From assembly GCF_032268605.1 (NCBI RefSeq), contig NZ_CP130318.1, positions 3,690,001 to 3,754,000 of the forward strand: a stretch of DNA of 64,000 nucleotides, read 5' to 3'. The notes under the pieces were generated by a model that saw only the letters and a program-made list of their open reading frames with translations, was not told the origin of the DNA and did not search any database. The translations under genes and the position numbers were made by a program. This document shows, in pieces, positions 61,346 through 64,000 of this stretch (position 1 is its first letter; every line of letters begins with the position of its first letter). The DNA is from Paenibacillus aurantius. Its GTDB lineage: Bacteria > Bacillota > Bacilli > Paenibacillales > NBRC-103111.

Positions 61346-61945
61346 TTATCCTTGCTTGCGCGAGGCCCCCAGCTTGTTCTCCTGTCTCGCGATCAGCTTC
61401 TTGATATTGGAGCGATGGCGGACGTAAGCGAAAACCGCAATGATAAGACTGGCCCACAAGAGCTCCCTCTCCCGGCCCATAATGGCCAGAAAGACAGGAG
61501 TCAGCGCCGTAAAAACAAGTGAGCCGAGGGAGACGTATCTAGTAATCACAATTAGTAGAATGGCAATAAGTCCCGCAAAAAGAGCCGGCAGGAAGCTCAG
61601 GGTCGCCAGTACGCCGATGGCGGTGGCGATGCCCTTGCCTCCCCGGAACCCAAAGAAAACGGGCCAATTGTGCCCGATAATCACGGCAAGTCCGCATAGA
61701 ATGGGAATCCACAGATTCCCGTCTCCCAGCCACCTGCCGAGGATGACGGCGGCAACGCCCTTGGCCACATCCAGTACCAGGACGGCGATCGCCGGTCCTT
61801 TCCCCAGAATGCGGAGCGTATTCGTCGCTCCGGCATTGCCGCTCCCGTGCTGGCGGATGTCGATTCCTTTCAACAGCTTGCCCGCCAGAAAGCTGAAGCT
61901 GACGGACCCGAGCAAGTAACTGATAATCACCGCAAGTAGCTGCAC
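61346..61945 (-). CDS. plsY: Acyl-phosphate:glycerol-3-phosphate acyltransferase
   Basis: Integral membrane acyltransferase for the first step of phospholipid synthesis; its substrate glycerol-3-phosphate is made by the adjacent gpsA. The 199-residue protein has about five membrane segments and the three PlsY motifs: GSGNAGATNTLR, GHNWPVFFGFRGGKGIAT in part, and the late SNIKKLIARQE. It lies between der and gpsA. Confidence 0.96.
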   Translation of the reverse strand: MQLLAVIISYLLGSVSFSFLAGKLLKGIDIRQHGSGNAGATNTLRILGKGPAIAVLVLDVAKGVAAVILGRWLGDGNLWIPILCGLAVIIGHNWPVFFGFRGGKGIATAIGVLATLSFLPALFAGLIAILLIVITRYVSLGSLVFTALTPVFLAIMGRERELLWASLIIAVFAYVRHRSNIKKLIARQENKLGASRKQG

Positions 61946-61957
61946 TTGACGCTCCCC

Positions 61958-63280
61958 CTATTCGTCCGACGATTTCCTGCGAGTAAACAAGCGAAGCGGG
62001 GTTCCTTCGAAGTTAAAGGACGCCCGGATTTTGTTCTCGAGGTATCGCAGATAAGAAAAGTGCATCAGCTCCGGATCATTAACGAAGAAGACGATGGTCG
62101 GAGGCTTCACTGCTACTTGAGTGGCATAATTTACGCGCAGCCGGCGTCCCTTATCCGTAGGAGGCGGCGTTACCGCTACCGCATCGGAGACCACGTCATT
62201 CAGGACGTGAGTCGGCACCCGCATCGAATGGTGCTCGGCCACCTCTGTTACAACCGGCAGCAGCTTATGCAGCCTCTGCTTAGTTTTGGCCGATACGAAG
62301 GTGACGGGGGCATACGACATGAAGAGAAAGTGATCCCGGATGTTCTGAGTAAACTGGTTCATCGTTTTGTCGTCCTTCTCCACGACATCCCACTTGTTTA
62401 CCACGAACAGGGCGGCCTTTCCGGCTTCGTGAGCGTATCCGGCAATATGCTTATCCTGATCGATAATGCCTTCCTCGCCGTTAATGACCACCAGCACCAC
62501 ATCCGCTCTTTCAATCGCTTTCAAGGCGCGCATGACGCTGTATTTCTCCGTCGTTTCGTATACCTTGCCCCGCTTCCTCATTCCGGCGGTATCGATCAGC
62601 ACATACTGCTGGCCGTCCCGTTCAAACGGAGTATCGATGGCATCCCGGGTTGTTCCCGCCACCGGACTGACGATTACCCGGTCCTCGCCAAGGATGGCGT
62701 TCACGAGCGAGGACTTGCCGACATTCGGACGGCCGATGAGAGCGACCTTAATGACGTCTTCGCCGTACGGATCCTCCTGGTCTTCCGGAAAATGCTGGGC
62801 TGCCGCGTCGAGCAAATCCCCAATTCCGATTCCATGAGCCCCGGAAACCGCAATGGGATCTCCAAATCCCAGGCTGTAGAATTCATAGATGTTTTCCTGC
62901 ATTTTGATATTGTCGATTTTGTTGACGGCCAGCACCACGGGCTTATGCGACCGGAACAACAGCTGGCCGATCTCTTCGTCAGCCGGTGTTATTCCCACCT
63001 TGCCGTCTACCATGAACACGATGACGTCTGCTTCTTCAATCGCAAGCTCGGCCTGTACCCGGACCGATTTCAGGATCTCGTCCTCGCCGTCTATCTCGAT
63101 GCCACCGGTATCAATGACATTAAAGCTTTGATTCAGCCATTCGCCCGTACCGTAAAGGCGGTCACGGGTAATGCCCGGTTTGTCCTCCACGATGGCCAAG
63201 CGATCCCCGATCAGCCGGTTGAATATTGTTGATTTGCCTACGTTCGGCCGGCCTACAATGGCTATAACGGGCTTTGCCAT
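61958..63280 (-). CDS. der: Ribosome biogenesis GTPase Der
   Basis: Essential GTPase for 50S subunit assembly. The 440-residue protein has two tandem G domains (GRPNVGKST near residue 9 and GRPNVGKSS near 183, with NKID and NKWD motifs) and a C-terminal KH-like domain. ATG at 63280 has GGAG upstream; an 11-codon extension is rejected. Confidence 0.97.
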   Translation of the reverse strand: MAKPVIAIVGRPNVGKSTIFNRLIGDRLAIVEDKPGITRDRLYGTGEWLNQSFNVIDTGGIEIDGEDEILKSVRVQAELAIEEADVIVFMVDGKVGITPADEEIGQLLFRSHKPVVLAVNKIDNIKMQENIYEFYSLGFGDPIAVSGAHGIGIGDLLDAAAQHFPEDQEDPYGEDVIKVALIGRPNVGKSSLVNAILGEDRVIVSPVAGTTRDAIDTPFERDGQQYVLIDTAGMRKRGKVYETTEKYSVMRALKAIERADVVLVVINGEEGIIDQDKHIAGYAHEAGKAALFVVNKWDVVEKDDKTMNQFTQNIRDHFLFMSYAPVTFVSAKTKQRLHKLLPVVTEVAEHHSMRVPTHVLNDVVSDAVAVTPPPTDKGRRLRVNYATQVAVKPPTIVFFVNDPELMHFSYLRYLENKIRASFNFEGTPLRLFTRRKSSDE

Positions 63281-63359
63281 TCGCTCCACTCCCAAGTTCC
63301 ATATAGTTGTCACACAACCTTCATCATATCAAATAACCGGCCAAAAGGCTAATCCCCGA

Positions 63360-63539
63360 TCAATGATGATTAACCAGGATCATGGTTTCCTCATCCAGTT
63401 CATGAGCCATAGCATCCAGTATCTTTTCCAGCTCAAAGGCCAGCTTCTGCCGCTCGGCCGAATCGGAGGCAAGAAAGATCGGGGCTCCTCCTGCAATTTT
63501 GTCTCTCTGGGTGGATACGACGGCTACTATCTTAGCCAT
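63360..63539 (-). CDS. Capping complex subunit for YIEGIA
   Basis: A 59-residue protein too short for many gene finders. Translation from ATG at 63539 gives MAKIVAVVSTQRDKIAGGAP... and ends VNHH. It matches the small protein named capping complex subunit for YIEGIA that lies next to the YIEGIA membrane protein in Bacillaceae and Paenibacillaceae. It starts 3 nt after the stop of the larger gene, so the two are co-expressed. Confidence 0.72.
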   Translation of the reverse strand: MAKIVAVVSTQRDKIAGGAPIFLASDSAERQKLAFELEKILDAMAHELDEETMILVNHH

Positions 63540-63542
63540 GGC

Positions 63543-64000
63543 CTATCCGCTCCTTCCCTTGCGCTCCGCCTTGCGAGGCAGCCGGACGGCATACTCGAGC
63601 AGGGGCACATGCTGCAATATTTGAAGGGCCTGCTCCAGGTGAACTTGAGGGGCCAGGAAGAAAACGGCCAGCCTCCCGTCCTCCAGATCAAGTTTGGCCA
63701 TCGGCAGCAGAGAAGGTTCTCCGGAATCCCGGTAGATCCCGAGAATCGCCGAGAGGTTGTGCAGGATGGCCTGCCGCTGTCCCAGATTCGCTATGGAGAT
63801 GCGCCCGTCTTTGTTAGACGGAGTCAGAATAAAGCCCATGCCATGCTTCCGCATTTTGTCCCGGGTGTCCTCAAGTCCTATATTCATTATATAAATATTG
63901 TCCACATAAAGACCGGGTCCGTCGATTCGGATTTCGGCCGGTTGAACGTCCACAATGCTTTTTAAATTCTTCCCCGATTTCAGCATGGCGTTCAGAAGCA
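63543..64000 (-). CDS. YIEGIA-family membrane protein, C-terminal part (5' end outside window)
   Basis: The frame is open to the window edge at 64000, so only about 150 C-terminal codons are seen. They encode a soluble domain (GLYVDNIYIMNIGLED, HGMGFILTPSNKDGRISIANLGQRQAIL in parts) likely on one side of the membrane after an N-terminal transmembrane part outside the window. Assignment to YIEGIA rests on its small capping-subunit neighbour and the position upstream of der; confidence is therefore moderate. Confidence 0.6.
   Translation of the reverse strand, partial: LLNAMLKSGKNLKSIVDVQPAEIRIDGPGLYVDNIYIMNIGLEDTRDKMRKHGMGFILTPSNKDGRISIANLGQRQAILHNLSAILGIYRDSGEPSLLPMAKLDLEDGRLAVFFLAPQVHLEQALQILQHVPLLEYAVRLPRKAERKGRSG

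Noticed and set aside
1-64000. Search for CRISPR arrays, insertion sequences, prophage or attachment sites
   Set aside because: No regularly spaced repeats, transposase or integrase genes, or terminal inverted repeats were seen by reading.

Overview
The window looks like a chromosomal core segment of an endospore-forming, low-G+C-lineage Firmicute of the Paenibacillaceae type (Paenibacillus, Cohnella and relatives). The evidence is the B. subtilis-like order of conserved blocks (ypjD-dapB-mgsA-bshB1-bshA-cca-birA-panBCD-dinG; qcrABC-ypjA-ypjB; hbs-spoIVA-yphF-yphE-gpsA-plsY-der; mtrB-hepS-menG-hepT-ndk-cheR-aroC-aroB-aroH-trpEDCFBA-hisC-tyrA), the sporulation genes (spoIVA, spoVIF, ypjB), strong GGAGG-type ribosome binding sites and U-tailed terminators. 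I see no prophage, insertion sequence, CRISPR array or other sign of recent transfer.

Layout. 1-4.5 kb (+): end of proA, proC, then the methionine-salvage genes mtnW-mtnX-mtnB in the same transcription unit. 4.5-13 kb (-): dnaD, asnS, ackA with a 3-hydroxyacyl-CoA dehydrogenase, an unusual short FtsH-like protease with a membrane partner, ypmB-like, and the MTA/SAH deaminase mtaD. 13.1-13.8 kb (+): a DUF47 protein. 13.8-27 kb (-): a long unit running from ypjD through dapB, mgsA, bacillithiol synthesis, cca, birA, panBCD, dinG to rex. 27.2-28 kb (+): a YitT-family membrane protein. 28-35.5 kb (-): ypjB, ypjA, the menaquinol:cytochrome c reductase genes qcrABC, DUF2487, gamma-carbonic anhydrase, an unrecognised protein and an ECF sigma/anti-sigma pair. 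36-54.9 kb (-): the aromatic/menaquinone supraoperon (mtrB, hepS, menG, mqnP, ubiX, mqnA, hepT, ndk, cheR, aroC, aroB, aroH, trpEDCFBA, hisC, tyrA). 55-64 kb (-): tRNA-Pro, hbs, spoIVA, a ferredoxin/nucleotidyltransferase cluster, spoVIF, gpsA, plsY, der and the start of a YIEGIA unit.

How the parts work together. The chorismate genes feed tryptophan, tyrosine and, through mqnA, the futalosine route to menaquinone; menG, hepS and hepT finish menaquinone, which the qcr complex oxidises. The trp operon has an RNA leader with 11 evenly spaced (mostly GAG) triplets followed by a terminator, the classic target of the TRAP protein, and the TRAP gene mtrB lies 10 kb upstream in the same window. panB is preceded by a promoter, a structured leader of about 200 nt and an intrinsic terminator, suggesting RNA-level control.

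Data quality. Five genes (dnaD, ackA, birA, mgsA, gamma-carbonic anhydrase) each lack exactly one base inside a G/C run of 4 to 6, and adding one base restores a normal-length protein in every case. This pattern points to homopolymer undercalls in the assembly rather than true gene decay. Two real genes of 59 codons (yphE-like at 59625-59804 and a YIEGIA capping subunit at 63360-63539) are easy to miss. The most unusual gene pair is the FtsH-like ATPase/protease without an extracytoplasmic domain and its co-translated membrane partner (8988-11013).
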